Shown: piece after piece, positions 27,918 through 37,269 of the stretch | Numbering within the stretch: the first letter of the stretch is position 1 | Layout of the letters: every line of letters begins with the position of its first letter | Source: Deltaproteobacteria bacterium | Lineage (GTDB): Bacteria > Desulfobacterota > Binatia > DP-6 | Reading direction: 5' to 3' | DNA: 62,500 nt | Assembly: GCA_005888095.1 (NCBI GenBank) | Contig: VBKF01000159.1 | Span: 1-62,500 of the forward strand | The notes under the pieces: model-generated | Told to the model about the DNA's origin: nothing | The model's database searches: none | Seen by the model: the letters and a program-made list of their open reading frames with translations, nothing else | Made by a program: the position numbers and the translations under genes

Positions 27918-29129
27918 GTGACGGCGAACGGCAACATGGCACCGGAGGAGGGTACGCTCCTCTGGGCGAGGCCCGACGGGGCGGCGGGCCCGGGGAGCCT
28001 GGAGCTCCTGCGGGCCGCGGTGCGCGAGTTCAAGCTCGGCGTCCACTGCTGCACCTACGGCGAGCTGCCCGAGCTCATCCGGACCCGCCGCTGCGAGCTG
28101 GTGGGGATCGAGCTCGGCGCCGACGCCGAGGCGGCCGTCGCGCTCATCAAGCGCCTCCACGACCGGCTTCCGACGCTCACCATCTTCGCCGCCTCGGACG
28201 ACCCGGGCGTCTCCGTCCTGCGCGCGGTGCTCGAGGCCGGGGCGAGCGACGTGCTCTCGCTGCCGCTCGGCAGGCAGGAGCTGCACAAGGCCCTCATCAG
28301 GTTCTCGCAGCTGCGGACGAAGACGGGTCCCGCGCAGGCGGCCGGCAGCGTGCTGACGGTCTACGGGGTGCGCGGCGGTCTCGGCGCGACGACGCTCGCC
28401 GTCAACCTCGCGGCCCGGCTCCACACCGCGCTCGAAGCAGAGACGGCGCTCGTCGACCTCGACCTGCAGCGGGGCGACGTGGCGGCCTTCTTGAACCTGA
28501 CGCCGGTGAACTCGCTCGCGGCGCTGGCCAGCGCCACGGGACCCGTCGACGAGATCTTCCTCGCGGGCACCTTGACCCGGCACCCGAGCGGGCTCTTCCT
28601 CCTCCCCGCACCGTCGGAGATCGAGGAAGCGGATGCGATCGGCCACAACGAGGTCGAGGTGGCGCTCCGGCTCCTGCGGCCGCAGTTCCGCTACGCGGTC
28701 GTCGACACCAGCCGCACGATCACCGGCCCGGCGCTGGCGGCGTTCGAGCAGAGCGACCGGCTGCTCATGCTGACCGACCTCTCGGTGCCCGGTGTCCGGG
28801 CGGCGCGGCGGATCGTCGAGCTGCTCGATCGCTTGAGCATCCCGCGCGAACGCGTGGACCTGATCGTGACCCACGCCATCCCCGGTCCCGTTTCGCTCCC
28901 GGACGCGGCGCGGGCGATCGGCAAGGAGGTCTTCCACGTGCTGCCCCGCGACGAGCAGGCGGCGACCTCCGCGATGAACGCCGGCACGCCGCTCGCCGCC
29001 GCGCGCGAGGCGGGGCTCGCGACCGGGATCGCCGAGCTGGCCGACAAGCTGGCAGGGCGGGGCGGGCCGGCGAAGGCCAAGCGGGGTCACCTGCTGCAAC
29101 GCATCTTCACGAGGGAGACGCGGCCGTGA
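27918..29129 (+). CDS. cpaE: Tad localisation ATPase CpaE/TadZ
   Basis: 403 residues, GTG start. N-terminal ~130 residues form an atypical receiver-like domain ([39 protein letters not shown]-like). A MinD/ParA-type domain follows with [39 protein letters not shown] and [10 protein letters not shown]. The deviant Walker A reads RGGLGATT, where the usual signature and P-loop lysines are replaced. TadZ-type proteins place the pilus machine at the cell pole. It overlaps cpaF by four bases. Confidence 0.93.
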   Translation: MTANGNMAPEEGTLLWARPDGAAGPGSLELLRAAVREFKLGVHCCTYGELPELIRTRRCELVGIELGADAEAAVALIKRLHDRLPTLTIFAASDDPGVSVLRAVLEAGASDVLSLPLGRQELHKALIRFSQLRTKTGPAQAAGSVLTVYGVRGGLGATTLAVNLAARLHTALEAETALVDLDLQRGDVAAFLNLTPVNSLAALASATGPVDEIFLAGTLTRHPSGLFLLPAPSEIEEADAIGHNEVEVALRLLRPQFRYAVVDTSRTITGPALAAFEQSDRLLMLTDLSVPGVRAARRIVELLDRLSIPRERVDLIVTHAIPGPVSLPDAARAIGKEVFHVLPRDEQAATSAMNAGTPLAAAREAGLATGIAELADKLAGRGGPAKAKRGHLLQRIFTRETRP

Positions 29130-30499
29130 AGCTGAAGGATCGCATCGGACTCAATCAAAGGCCGGCGGCACCCGCGGCGGACGCCGAGACGGTCGCCGTG
29201 CGGCCCGCGGCGCAGGGCTGGAGCAGCTCGGCCGACCGCGCCTATCAGGACCTGAAGCTCCGCATCCATCGCCTCCTGCTCGACCGGGTCGACCTCACCA
29301 ACCTCGCCAAGATGGACCTCGGCCAGGCGGAGAACGAGCTGCGGGCGGCGATCACGGAGCTGCTCGGCGAGCTCGCCGTCCCGCTCAGCCACCGCGACCG
29401 CGAGAACCTGCGCGAGGAGATCCTCCACGAGGTCTACGGCCTCGGCCCGCTCGAGCCGCTCCTCCGCGACCCGGATATCTCCGACATCCTGGTCAACACG
29501 TCGCGGCAGGTCTACGTCGAGCGGCACGGCAAGCTCGAGCCCACCACGGTGATGTTCCGCAACGACGCCCACCTGCTGCAGATCATCGACCGCATCGTGT
29601 CGAAGGTGGGGCGCCGCATCGACGAGAGCTCGCCGATGGTCGACGCCCGGCTCCCAGACGGCTCGCGCGTCAACGCCATAATCCCACCGCTCGCGCTCGA
29701 CGGCCCGATCATGTCGATCCGCCGCTTCGGGCGGTCGCCGCTCATGATGGACGACCTCGTCCGCGTCGGCGCGGTCACGCCCGAGATGGTCGCGGTGCTG
29801 CAGGGGATGGTGCGCGCGCGCCTCAACATCCTCGTCTCCGGCGGCACCGGCTCGGGCAAGACGACCCTCCTGAACGCCCTCTCGTCCTTCATCCCGGACG
29901 GCGAGCGTATCGTCACCATCGAGGACTCGGCGGAGCTCCAGCTCCAGCAGCCGCACGTGGTCCGGCTCGAGACGCGGCCCCCCAACATCGAGGGCCGCGG
30001 CGAGGTGACGGCGCGCGACCTGGTGCGCAACGCGCTCCGCATGCGACCCGACCGGATCGTGGTCGGCGAGGTCCGCGGCGCCGAAGTGCTCGACATGCTC
30101 CAGGCGATGAACACCGGCCACGACGGCTCGATCTCGACCGTGCACGCGAACACGGCCCGTGATTCCATCAACCGCCTCGAGATGATGATGCAGATGTGTG
30201 GCTTCGAGCTTCCGAGCCGGGCCATGCGCCAGCAGATCAGCTCCGCCATCGATTTGATCGTGCAGACCGCGCGTATGAGCGACGGGTCGCGCAAAGTCAT
30301 GGGGATCACCGAGGTGGCAGGGATGGAGGGCGACATGATCACGCTCCAGGACCTCTTCGCCTTCACCCGCGACGGCGTGGACAAGGACGGCCGCATCGTC
30401 GGCCGGTTCGCCTCCACGGGAATCCGTCCCCGGTTCACGGAACGCCTGAAGTCCTCGAGCCACGAGATCGATCCGAAGATTCTCGAGTACCTCAACTGA
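29126..30499 (+). CDS. cpaF: Tad secretion ATPase CpaF/TadA
   Basis: 457 residues. N-terminal helical domain, then PilT/VirB11-type ATPase: [18 protein letters not shown], Walker [65 protein letters not shown]. It is the hexameric cytoplasmic motor that extends (and probably retracts) the Flp pilus. GTG start overlapping cpaE, 13 bp before tadB. Confidence 0.97.
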   Translation: MKLKDRIGLNQRPAAPAADAETVAVRPAAQGWSSSADRAYQDLKLRIHRLLLDRVDLTNLAKMDLGQAENELRAAITELLGELAVPLSHRDRENLREEILHEVYGLGPLEPLLRDPDISDILVNTSRQVYVERHGKLEPTTVMFRNDAHLLQIIDRIVSKVGRRIDESSPMVDARLPDGSRVNAIIPPLALDGPIMSIRRFGRSPLMMDDLVRVGAVTPEMVAVLQGMVRARLNILVSGGTGSGKTTLLNALSSFIPDGERIVTIEDSAELQLQQPHVVRLETRPPNIEGRGEVTARDLVRNALRMRPDRIVVGEVRGAEVLDMLQAMNTGHDGSISTVHANTARDSINRLEMMMQMCGFELPSRAMRQQISSAIDLIVQTARMSDGSRKVMGITEVAGMEGDMITLQDLFAFTRDGVDKDGRIVGRFASTGIRPRFTERLKSSSHEIDPKILEYLN

Positions 30500-30512
30500 G
30501 CGAGGCCATCCG

Positions 30513-31493
30513 ATGATGCTCGGCATTGCGGCGCTGCTCGTCTTCGCCTCGCTCGCCCTCCTCGGCTTCGCCGTGTCGGGCTGGGCCCGCGGGCGCGAGG
30601 AGTCCAAGCACACCCTCGACCGCCGGCTGGCGGTCATGACGGGCGCCGCGGTCGCCGAGACGCCGGCGGATGCCTCACAGTCCTCGGTGCTCAAGGACCG
30701 CCGGCTCTCCGGCATCGCATTCCTGAACACCCTCCTCCGGCGCGTCTCCCGCCTGAACCCCCTGGTGCACATGATCCGGCAGGCCGGCCTCAAGAAGCGG
30801 GTCGGCGAGATACTGCTCTACGTGCCGCTCCTCGGCGTCGGAGGCTATCTCGCCGTCGTGTCCCTCGGCGGGCCCGCGGTGGCCGGCCTGGGGGCGGGGC
30901 TCGTCGCCGGCGCCGCGCCGTTGATGGTCGTCCGCCGCATGCAGCGGAAGCGGAACCACCTCTTCTCCGAGCAGCTGCCCGACGCCCTCGACCTCATCCG
31001 CGCCGCGCTGCAGGCCGGCCACTCGCTGTCGAGCGCGCTCTACGTGGTCGCCGACGAATTCCCGGACCCGATCGCCCAGGAGTTCCGCGAGGTGGCCGAG
31101 GAGATGCGGCTCGGGCTCCCGATGCGCGACGCCCTCTACAACCTGACGGAGCGCGTGGACGACTCGAACTTGCCGATCCTGATCATCGGCATCCTGGTGA
31201 CACAGGAGATCGGCGGCAACCTCGCCGAGGTGCTGAACAACATCTCGCACACGATCCGCGAGCGCTTCAAGCTGCTGCGCGAGACGAAGGTCATGACGGC
31301 GCAGGGCAAGATGTCGGGGAACCTGCTGAGCGCACTGCCGTTCTGCGTCGCGATCGGCGTCTTCGTCATGAACCCGACGTACTTCTCGCCGATGCTCCAC
31401 ACCACCACGGGTCTCTACATGCTCGGCTACGCCATCGTGAGCATCGTCATCGGGCACGTGGTGATCTCACGCGTCACGAACCTCCGGGTGTGA
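30513..31493 (+). CDS. tadB: Tad inner-membrane platform protein TadB
   Basis: 326 residues. GspF-type (T2SSF) domain: [57 protein letters not shown] and [18 protein letters not shown], flanked by membrane helices at the N terminus, near 100-130 and at the C terminus. It pairs with TadC to form the platform that couples the ATPase to pilin insertion. An ATG one codon later is equally possible as start. Confidence 0.95.
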   Translation: MMLGIAALLVFASLALLGFAVSGWARGREESKHTLDRRLAVMTGAAVAETPADASQSSVLKDRRLSGIAFLNTLLRRVSRLNPLVHMIRQAGLKKRVGEILLYVPLLGVGGYLAVVSLGGPAVAGLGAGLVAGAAPLMVVRRMQRKRNHLFSEQLPDALDLIRAALQAGHSLSSALYVVADEFPDPIAQEFREVAEEMRLGLPMRDALYNLTERVDDSNLPILIIGILVTQEIGGNLAEVLNNISHTIRERFKLLRETKVMTAQGKMSGNLLSALPFCVAIGVFVMNPTYFSPMLHTTTGLYMLGYAIVSIVIGHVVISRVTNLRV

Positions 31494-31503
31494 GGAAGCC
31501 GCC

Positions 31504-32424
31504 ATGTCGCCGATGCTGATCACCGTCGTCGCCTTCCTCGCCATCACCGGGCTGATGGCCGCCGTCCTGTTCATGGGGACGGCCAAGTCCCCGGTCGAGC
31601 AGCGCCTGAAGAAGATGCTGGCCCAGGGCGCCCCCGAGGCCGCGGAGGCGCGCAAGGCGGAGGATCGGAGCATCTTCAAGACCGTGCTCGCGGCGCTCGG
31701 CAACTACGGCGTCGGGGGCGGCGACAGCGCGCTTGCTCGCAAGCTCTCGATGGCCGGGGTGCGCGGACCCAACTCGACGCTCCACTTCCTCGGCATCCGC
31801 ACGCTGCTCAGCTTCGGCCCGGCGCTCGCCGTGCTCGTGCCGCGGGTCTCCGCCGGCAAGCCCCTCGGCCCGACGCTCGGCGTGGCGGCAGCCTTCTGGT
31901 TCGTCGGACACATGATCGTGAACCTGCGGCTCCGGCAGATGGGCCGGCGGCGCAGCAGCGCGATCACCGTCGTCCTCCCCGATACGCTCGACCTCATGGT
32001 GGTCTGCCTCGAGGCAGGGCTCGGGCTGAACGCGGCCATCGCCCGCGTCGGCAAGGAGCGGTCGACGATGAAGGATCCGCTCGGCGACGAGTTCGCCGTG
32101 GTGTCGCTCGAGCTGCGCAGCGGACGGACGCGCGAGCAGGCGCTGCGCGGCCTCGGCGAGCGCAACGGCGTCGGCGACCTGAAGACGCTGACTGGCATGA
32201 TCATCCAGTGCGACCGCCTCGGCGCCAGCATGGGGACGACGCTCCGCTCCCATTCCGACCTGCTGCGCACCAAGCGCCGGCAGCGCGCCGAGGAAGCGGC
32301 CCGCAAGCTCCCCATCAAGCTGCTGATCCCGCTCGCGCTCTTCATCCTCCCCCCGCTGTTCACGGTGACGGTCGGACCGGCCGTCCTCCAGATCATGCAG
32401 CTGTTCAAGGGGATGGGGGGCTGA
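31504..32424 (+). CDS. tadC: Tad inner-membrane platform protein TadC
   Basis: 306 residues. Second GspF-type domain protein: VVLPDTLDLMVVCLEAGLGLNAAI, EFAVVSLELRSGRTREQALRGLGERNGVGDLKTLTGMII and the C-terminal membrane helix LLIPLALFILPPLFTVTVGPAVL. Partner of TadB. It ends the recognisable Tad set; tadD and tadG are not present here. Ten bp before the DUF192 fusion. Confidence 0.95.
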   Translation: MSPMLITVVAFLAITGLMAAVLFMGTAKSPVEQRLKKMLAQGAPEAAEARKAEDRSIFKTVLAALGNYGVGGGDSALARKLSMAGVRGPNSTLHFLGIRTLLSFGPALAVLVPRVSAGKPLGPTLGVAAAFWFVGHMIVNLRLRQMGRRRSSAITVVLPDTLDLMVVCLEAGLGLNAAIARVGKERSTMKDPLGDEFAVVSLELRSGRTREQALRGLGERNGVGDLKTLTGMIIQCDRLGASMGTTLRSHSDLLRTKRRQRAEEAARKLPIKLLIPLALFILPPLFTVTVGPAVLQIMQLFKGMGG

Positions 32425-32434
32425 GCGCCGCCCG

Positions 32435-33409
32435 ATGCAGCAGGCACGCGACGCGACGAGCGGCGTGGTGGTCGCGAGCAGGCTCCGCTGCGCCGACACC
32501 CACTGGAGCCGGCTCTTCGGCCTCCTCGGCACGAAGGAGCTCCCGTCGGGCGAGGGGCTGTGGCTCAAGCGCTCGAGGCAGGTGCACATGATCGGCATGC
32601 GCTATCCGATCGACGTCGCCTTCCTGGACGACCGGCTCCAGATCCTCCGGACCATCAGCGCGCTCCCGCCGGGAACGGTCTCCCCGCGGGTCGCGGGCGC
32701 CACCAGCGTGCTCGAGCTTCCCGCCGGGACCCTCGCCGAGACCGGCCTCAAGGAAGGCGCCCGGGTGGAGATCGAGGGCGACGTCGAGCGGCCACGCGGC
32801 CATGCGGCCACGCTCACGACCGCCATCTCCAACGTGGCGCTCGCGTGCCTCTACGTCTTCTTCGCCTCCGCGCACTTCGAGTTTGCGCGCCGCACCGGCC
32901 AGTGGCGGACGGCGATGCCCATCGTCGTGCTCGAGGCGATGCTCGTCTTCCTCGCCCTCACCCGGCGCCCGAGCGTCGGGACCTCGGCACGGCCGGCGGA
33001 TTGGACCATCGGCATCGTCGGGGCCTTCGTGCCGCTCCTCCTGCGGCCGGGCGACGGCCCGGGCCCGCTCGCGCGGCTCGCCGAGCCGCTGCAGGCCGTC
33101 GGGCTGCTGATCACGCTGGCCGGCGTCCTCGCCCTCGGGCGCAGCTTCGGGCTGATCGCCGCCGACCGCGGCATCAAGACGCACGGCGTCTACCGCGTCG
33201 TCCGGCATCCGCTCTATGCCGGCTACCTGCTCGGCTACCTCGGGTACCTCGGCGTGTATCCGACCCTGTGGAACTGCGTGCTCACGGTCGCCACCGCCGT
33301 CGCACTCAATTGCCGGGCGGTCGTCGAGGAACGCTTCCTCGCGCGTGATCCGGCCTATCGCGAGTACCTGCGACGCGTCCGATGGCGCTTCCTGCCCTCG
33401 GTCTACTAG
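32435..33409 (+). CDS. DUF192 domain fused to isoprenylcysteine-methyltransferase-like membrane domain
   Basis: 324 residues. Residues ~8-110 are a DUF192 domain: RCADTHWSRLFGLLGTKE, LWLKRSRQVHMIGMRYPIDVAFLDD and SVLELPAGTLAETGLKEGARV. Residues ~125-324 form a polytopic domain ending in HGVYRVVRHPLYAGYLLGYLG and EERFLARDPAYREYLRRVRWRFLP, the RHP-Y and EE signatures of isoprenylcysteine carboxyl-/phospholipid-methyltransferase-like proteins. Both parts are usually separate proteins. It lies 10 bp behind tadC, so it may modify a lipid or envelope component linked to the pilus; this is inference. Its TAG stop is part of the palindromic element. Confidence 0.85.
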   Translation: MQQARDATSGVVVASRLRCADTHWSRLFGLLGTKELPSGEGLWLKRSRQVHMIGMRYPIDVAFLDDRLQILRTISALPPGTVSPRVAGATSVLELPAGTLAETGLKEGARVEIEGDVERPRGHAATLTTAISNVALACLYVFFASAHFEFARRTGQWRTAMPIVVLEAMLVFLALTRRPSVGTSARPADWTIGIVGAFVPLLLRPGDGPGPLARLAEPLQAVGLLITLAGVLALGRSFGLIAADRGIKTHGVYRVVRHPLYAGYLLGYLGYLGVYPTLWNCVLTVATAVALNCRAVVEERFLARDPAYREYLRRVRWRFLPSVY

Positions 33410-33713
33410 GAGCGCGACCCAAGACATCTTGGGTCGCGAACCGGATGCGAGAGTGTTCCGTCGGGATCACGCCCGACTCTCCTGCCGCGGCTGGCGAAGC
33501 CAGCGCGGCAGACGGACACGCCCGGTTTCGCAGCCGCCGCGGACAGGCCCAATCGCCAAACGGATCACATGAGAGTCGCGAGGCCTTTCGAACGGCGCGT
33601 GTCCGTTCCGCCGCGCTGGCTTCGCCAGCCGCGGCACGGCGATGGCGCGTGACGTGAGCGCCACACGCTCGCGTCTGTATCCGCGACCCAAGAAGTCTTG
33701 GGTCGCGCTCCTA
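33407..33713. repeat. Palindromic MITE/BIME-like element, copy B
   Basis: A 307-bp copy of the element at 10658-10959. Terminal hairpins at 33413-33438 and 33682-33707; both ends read TAGGAGCGCGACCC inward. Inner hairpins about 33483-33510 and 33609-33636. The outer arms match copy A in reverse complement, but the core (about 33511-33608) matches copy A in the same orientation. CTAG flanks both ends and may be a target duplication, although CTAG is itself palindromic. The left end contains the stop codon of the preceding gene. No protein is encoded. Confidence 0.85.
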
Positions 33714-35393
33714 GTGGGCGGCGATCGGGCGGACCGCCTCCGCCGGGGCCTGCTCGTCGCGCTGCTCCTCGCCGGCGGCGTGGTCTTCGCGACCATCGAC
33801 CGGGCCGACCCGGATCTCTGGGGCCACGTCCGCTACGGCCAGGACGTCCTCGCCAGCGGCCGCCTGCCGGCGACCGCCACCTACACCTACACGGCGCCGG
33901 CCCAGCCGTGGATCAACCACGAGAACCTGAGCGAGATCGTCTTTGCCTTCATGGCGGACCACGCCGGGGGCACCGGTCTCGCGGCCCTGAAATGCCTGCT
34001 CGGCCTCACGCTGCTCGGGCTGATGATCGCGGGCGCTCGGCGCCGAGGCGGCGGCATCGCGACGACCGCCGTCGCCGTGCTCCTCGTGACGTTCGCCACG
34101 GCGCCGGGCTGGAGCTTTCGCCCCCAGCTGTTCACCTACACCTTCTTCGGGGTCGTGGTCTTCATCCTCGACCGCGTCTTCGCCGACGGGCAAAGCCCGC
34201 CGGCCGACACGCGGCTCCTCTGGTTGCTCCCACCGCTCTTCACCGTCTGGGCCAACACGCACGGCGGTTTCGTCGCCGGCCTCGGCGTGCTGGCCCTGTA
34301 CCTGGGCTGCCGGGCCGCCGAGCGCCTCGGAGCGGAGGGCAGGCGAGGGCTCGCGCCCGCCGCGCTCTACGGCGGCGTCGCCCTGGCCTCGGCGCTCGCC
34401 ACGCTGCTCAATCCGTACGGCCTCGACCTCCTCACCTGGCTGGTGCGCGACCTCGGCCCGCCCCGACCCGAGATCTTCGAGTGGCGCGCGCTCTCGCCGT
34501 CCGACGCCGTCTTCCCCATCTTCGTCATCGTGCTGGGACTGACCGCCACCGCCTGGCTTGCGCGGCGCCAGTGGCGTGATCCGGCCCGCACGGTCCTGCT
34601 CGCCGCCACGGCATGGCAATGCGTCGCGCACGTCCGCCACCTGCCGTTCTTTGCGATCGCGGCGGGCTTCTGGCTGCCCGCACAGCTGCAGCCGCTGGTC
34701 GATCGGATGCGGCACGCGACCGACCGCTCGACGGCGTCCGGCCCCCGCAGGGCCGGCTGGGCGGCGTGGGGGGTCTGGGCCGTCGACCTGGGGCTCGCCG
34801 CGTTGCTCGCCGTCCACGTGCGCGGGCCGCTGGTGGAACGAAGCGTCTATCCGGTGAACGCCTTTCGCTACATGGCCAAGCGACGACTCACCGGTCGGGT
34901 CGTCGTTCACTTCGACTGGGCGCAGTACGCCATCGCCGCCTTCGGCGACGACGCACCGGTCGCCTTCGACGGCCGGCTCCGCACCTGCTACCCGCAGGAG
35001 GTCGCCGACGCCTACTTCGACTTCCTGGTGGGTGACCGGCTGATCCCGCGCTGGCGAAGCGAGCAGTCGCCGCCCGTCGACGCCACGCGGGTGCTCCGCC
35101 TCGGCGACCCGGACCTGGCCGTGGTCGCCCGCCACTTCACCCATTCCGTCGAGGTCATGGAGGCGCGTGCGGACTGGGTGCTCCTCTACCAGGACGCCGT
35201 CGCGCAGCTCTGGGGACGGCGCGACCGCTACGGCGATGCGGCGAGCCCCGACTACCTGCCCCCCGCGCAGCGCTGGATCACGGAGGTGCGCCAGGTCGGG
35301 TCCGTCCCCTGGCCGGCCCTCCCGCCCAGGCGAGTGGTCGCCAGCGCCGCGCGCCCGGCGGTCGCCGCTGCCCACGCCGCCGGCGCCGGCTGA
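33714..35393 (+). CDS. Polytopic GT-C-like membrane protein of unknown function
   Basis: 559 residues with GTG start at 33714, immediately after the palindromic element; the frame is open upstream but would translate element DNA (RPKKSWVAL), so it is cut there. About 10 membrane helices. The early loop TIDRADPDLWGHVRYGQDVLASGRLPATATYTYT and WINHENLSEIVFAF resembles the acidic first loop of lipid-sugar-using GT-C enzymes. A soluble C-terminal ~150 residues follow (VVHFDWAQYAIAAFG, VAFDGRLRTCYPQEV). Enzymatic function is unproven. It precedes another membrane protein by 10 bp. Confidence 0.7.
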   Translation: MGGDRADRLRRGLLVALLLAGGVVFATIDRADPDLWGHVRYGQDVLASGRLPATATYTYTAPAQPWINHENLSEIVFAFMADHAGGTGLAALKCLLGLTLLGLMIAGARRRGGGIATTAVAVLLVTFATAPGWSFRPQLFTYTFFGVVVFILDRVFADGQSPPADTRLLWLLPPLFTVWANTHGGFVAGLGVLALYLGCRAAERLGAEGRRGLAPAALYGGVALASALATLLNPYGLDLLTWLVRDLGPPRPEIFEWRALSPSDAVFPIFVIVLGLTATAWLARRQWRDPARTVLLAATAWQCVAHVRHLPFFAIAAGFWLPAQLQPLVDRMRHATDRSTASGPRRAGWAAWGVWAVDLGLAALLAVHVRGPLVERSVYPVNAFRYMAKRRLTGRVVVHFDWAQYAIAAFGDDAPVAFDGRLRTCYPQEVADAYFDFLVGDRLIPRWRSEQSPPVDATRVLRLGDPDLAVVARHFTHSVEVMEARADWVLLYQDAVAQLWGRRDRYGDAASPDYLPPAQRWITEVRQVGSVPWPALPPRRVVASAARPAVAAAHAAGAG

Positions 35394-35403
35394 GACGGCA
35401 CGC

Positions 35404-37269
35404 ATGCGAGCGACGGGACGGCGCGGCCCGGCGTGGCTCGGCCCGGCCCTGATCGCGGGGGCAGGGACGGCGATGGTCTCCTGGACGTGGGAGAAGTGGG
35501 CCGACCCGCTGATCGACTTCGGGCGTGAGCTCTACGTGCCGTGGCAGCTCTCGCAGGGCCGCGTGCTCTACGCCGACGTCGCCTACCTGAACGGGCCGCT
35601 GTCGCCGTATCTGAACGCGCTCTGGTTCCGGCTGTTCGGCGTCGGCATCCGCACGCTGGTCATCTGCAACCTCGCGATCCTCGCCGCCATCGTGGTGCTG
35701 CTCTACCGGCTGCTCGAGCCGATGAGCGACCGGCTCGCGGCGGCCGCCGCCGGGCTCGCGTTCGTCGCCCTGTTCGCGTTCGGGCACGTGACCGCGGTCG
35801 GCAACTACAACTTCGTCTCTCCCTACTGCCACGAGATGACCCACGGGCTGCTCTTCGCGCTGGCGGCCTTCTGCTGCCTCGCCCGCCACGAGCGGATCGA
35901 CAGCGCGATCCCGGTCGCCGGCGCCGGTGCGGCCGTGGGGCTCGTCTTCCTGACCAAGCCCGAGCCCTTCGTCGCGGTGAGCCTCGCCAGCCTCGTCTGG
36001 CTCGGGCTCGGCCTCCGGGCGAGGGGCGCCACGCTCGGCCGCGCCGGGCGCGCGCTCGGCACGTTCCTCGGCGCGGCGCTCGTGCCGCCCCTGGCGGCCG
36101 TCGCGCTCCTCGGCCGCTCGATGCCGGCGGGCGAGGCGCTGCGCGGGACGCTCGGGTCGTGGCCGTGGGTGCTCGGTGGCCAGGCATCGGCGCTCGCGTT
36201 CTACCGCGATCTCATGGGCACCCAGCACCTCGGCGCGAGCCTCGGGGCGATGGCTCGCTGCGCCGGGGGGTACGCCGCGGTCCTGGTGCCCACGGCGGCC
36301 CTCGCCCTGGCGCTCCACGGCACCCGGTGGTCCTGGCGGATCGCGGTCGGCGGCTTCCCGCTCGTCGCGGTGGTCCTCGGAGCCTGCTCGGCACCGGGCG
36401 CCTGGCTCGAGGCCCCGCGCGCCCTGCCGCTCGTGACGCTCGGGCTGGCCGTCGCGGCCGGCGGCGGCCGGCTCGGCCCGCGGCGCGTGCCGGCGCTCGC
36501 CCTCGCCGTCTTCGCGCTCGCGCTGCTCGCCAAGATCTTCTTCAACGTGCACGCCTACCACTACGGCTTCGCGCTCGCGATGCCGGCGACGCTGCTCGTG
36601 GTGGTGGCGCTCGTCGGCTGGGCGCCGGCGGCGATCACGGCGCGCGGCGGATGCGGCGCGCTGTTCCGGGCCGTGGCGCTTGCCTGTCTCCTGGTGGCGG
36701 CACTCACCCACCTCGAGGTGAGCGGGCGGCGGTTCGCCGCGAAGACCCATCGGGTGGGCGGCGGCGCCGACGCGCTCCTCGCCGACGCACGCGGCCCGGT
36801 GGTGGAGGCCGCACTCGGTGCCCTGGCTCGCCAGGTCGCGGAGGGACAGAGCCTCGCCGTCCTTCCCGAGGGCGTGATGCTCAACTACCTGAGCCGGCGC
36901 CCGAGCCCGACGCCCTACACGAACTTCATGCCGCCGGAGCTGGCCTTCTACGGCGAGGAACGGATGCTCGCGGCGCTGCGGGCCACTCCGCCGGACTACG
37001 TTGCGCTGGTCCACAAGGACACGCGCGAGTACGGCGTGCGCTTCTTCGGCCGCGATTACGGGCAGCGCGTCTACGCGTGGATCCGGCGGAACTACCGGGA
37101 GGTCGCGACGTTTGGCGCCCGCCCGCTGCGCGACGGGCGCTTCGGGATCGCGCTCCTGCGGCGAGTGGATGCGCCGCCGGGGTCCTACGCTGCCGCCTGC
37201 AGCGCCGCGAAGCAGCCCGTCGCGCGGAGGGTGGGATCCAGCGTCGACCGGTCGGCGACCGACGCATAG
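35404..37269 (+). CDS. Polytopic membrane glycosyltransferase-like protein (GT-C/GT39-like)
   Basis: 621 residues from ATG 35404, with many transmembrane helices. The first outer loop WADPLIDFGRELYVPWQLSQGRVLYADVAYLNGPLSPYLNALWFRLFG is the classic Asp-Gly-rich loop of GT39-type transferases. A periplasmic C-terminal portion follows (LPEGVMLNYLSRRPSP, TNFMPPELAFYGEER). Substrate unknown. The open frame begins upstream, but the residues before 35404 come from the preceding gene in another frame. The last 28 codons overlap the convergent GST-like gene by about 85 bp, so the final tail is less certain. Confidence 0.72.
   Translation: MRATGRRGPAWLGPALIAGAGTAMVSWTWEKWADPLIDFGRELYVPWQLSQGRVLYADVAYLNGPLSPYLNALWFRLFGVGIRTLVICNLAILAAIVVLLYRLLEPMSDRLAAAAAGLAFVALFAFGHVTAVGNYNFVSPYCHEMTHGLLFALAAFCCLARHERIDSAIPVAGAGAAVGLVFLTKPEPFVAVSLASLVWLGLGLRARGATLGRAGRALGTFLGAALVPPLAAVALLGRSMPAGEALRGTLGSWPWVLGGQASALAFYRDLMGTQHLGASLGAMARCAGGYAAVLVPTAALALALHGTRWSWRIAVGGFPLVAVVLGACSAPGAWLEAPRALPLVTLGLAVAAGGGRLGPRRVPALALAVFALALLAKIFFNVHAYHYGFALAMPATLLVVVALVGWAPAAITARGGCGALFRAVALACLLVAALTHLEVSGRRFAAKTHRVGGGADALLADARGPVVEAALGALARQVAEGQSLAVLPEGVMLNYLSRRPSPTPYTNFMPPELAFYGEERMLAALRATPPDYVALVHKDTREYGVRFFGRDYGQRVYAWIRRNYREVATFGARPLRDGRFGIALLRRVDAPPGSYAAACSAAKQPVARRVGSSVDRSATDA

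Noticed and set aside
33382-33657. Small open frames within the palindromic element (peptides such as ARPKTSWVA)
   Set aside because: They translate the terminal hairpins; the same DNA is non-coding repeat in both copies.
33642-33713. ATG at 33642 as start of the membrane protein
   Set aside because: The 24 extra codons are element sequence; GTG 33714 begins just after the element and leads directly into the first helix.
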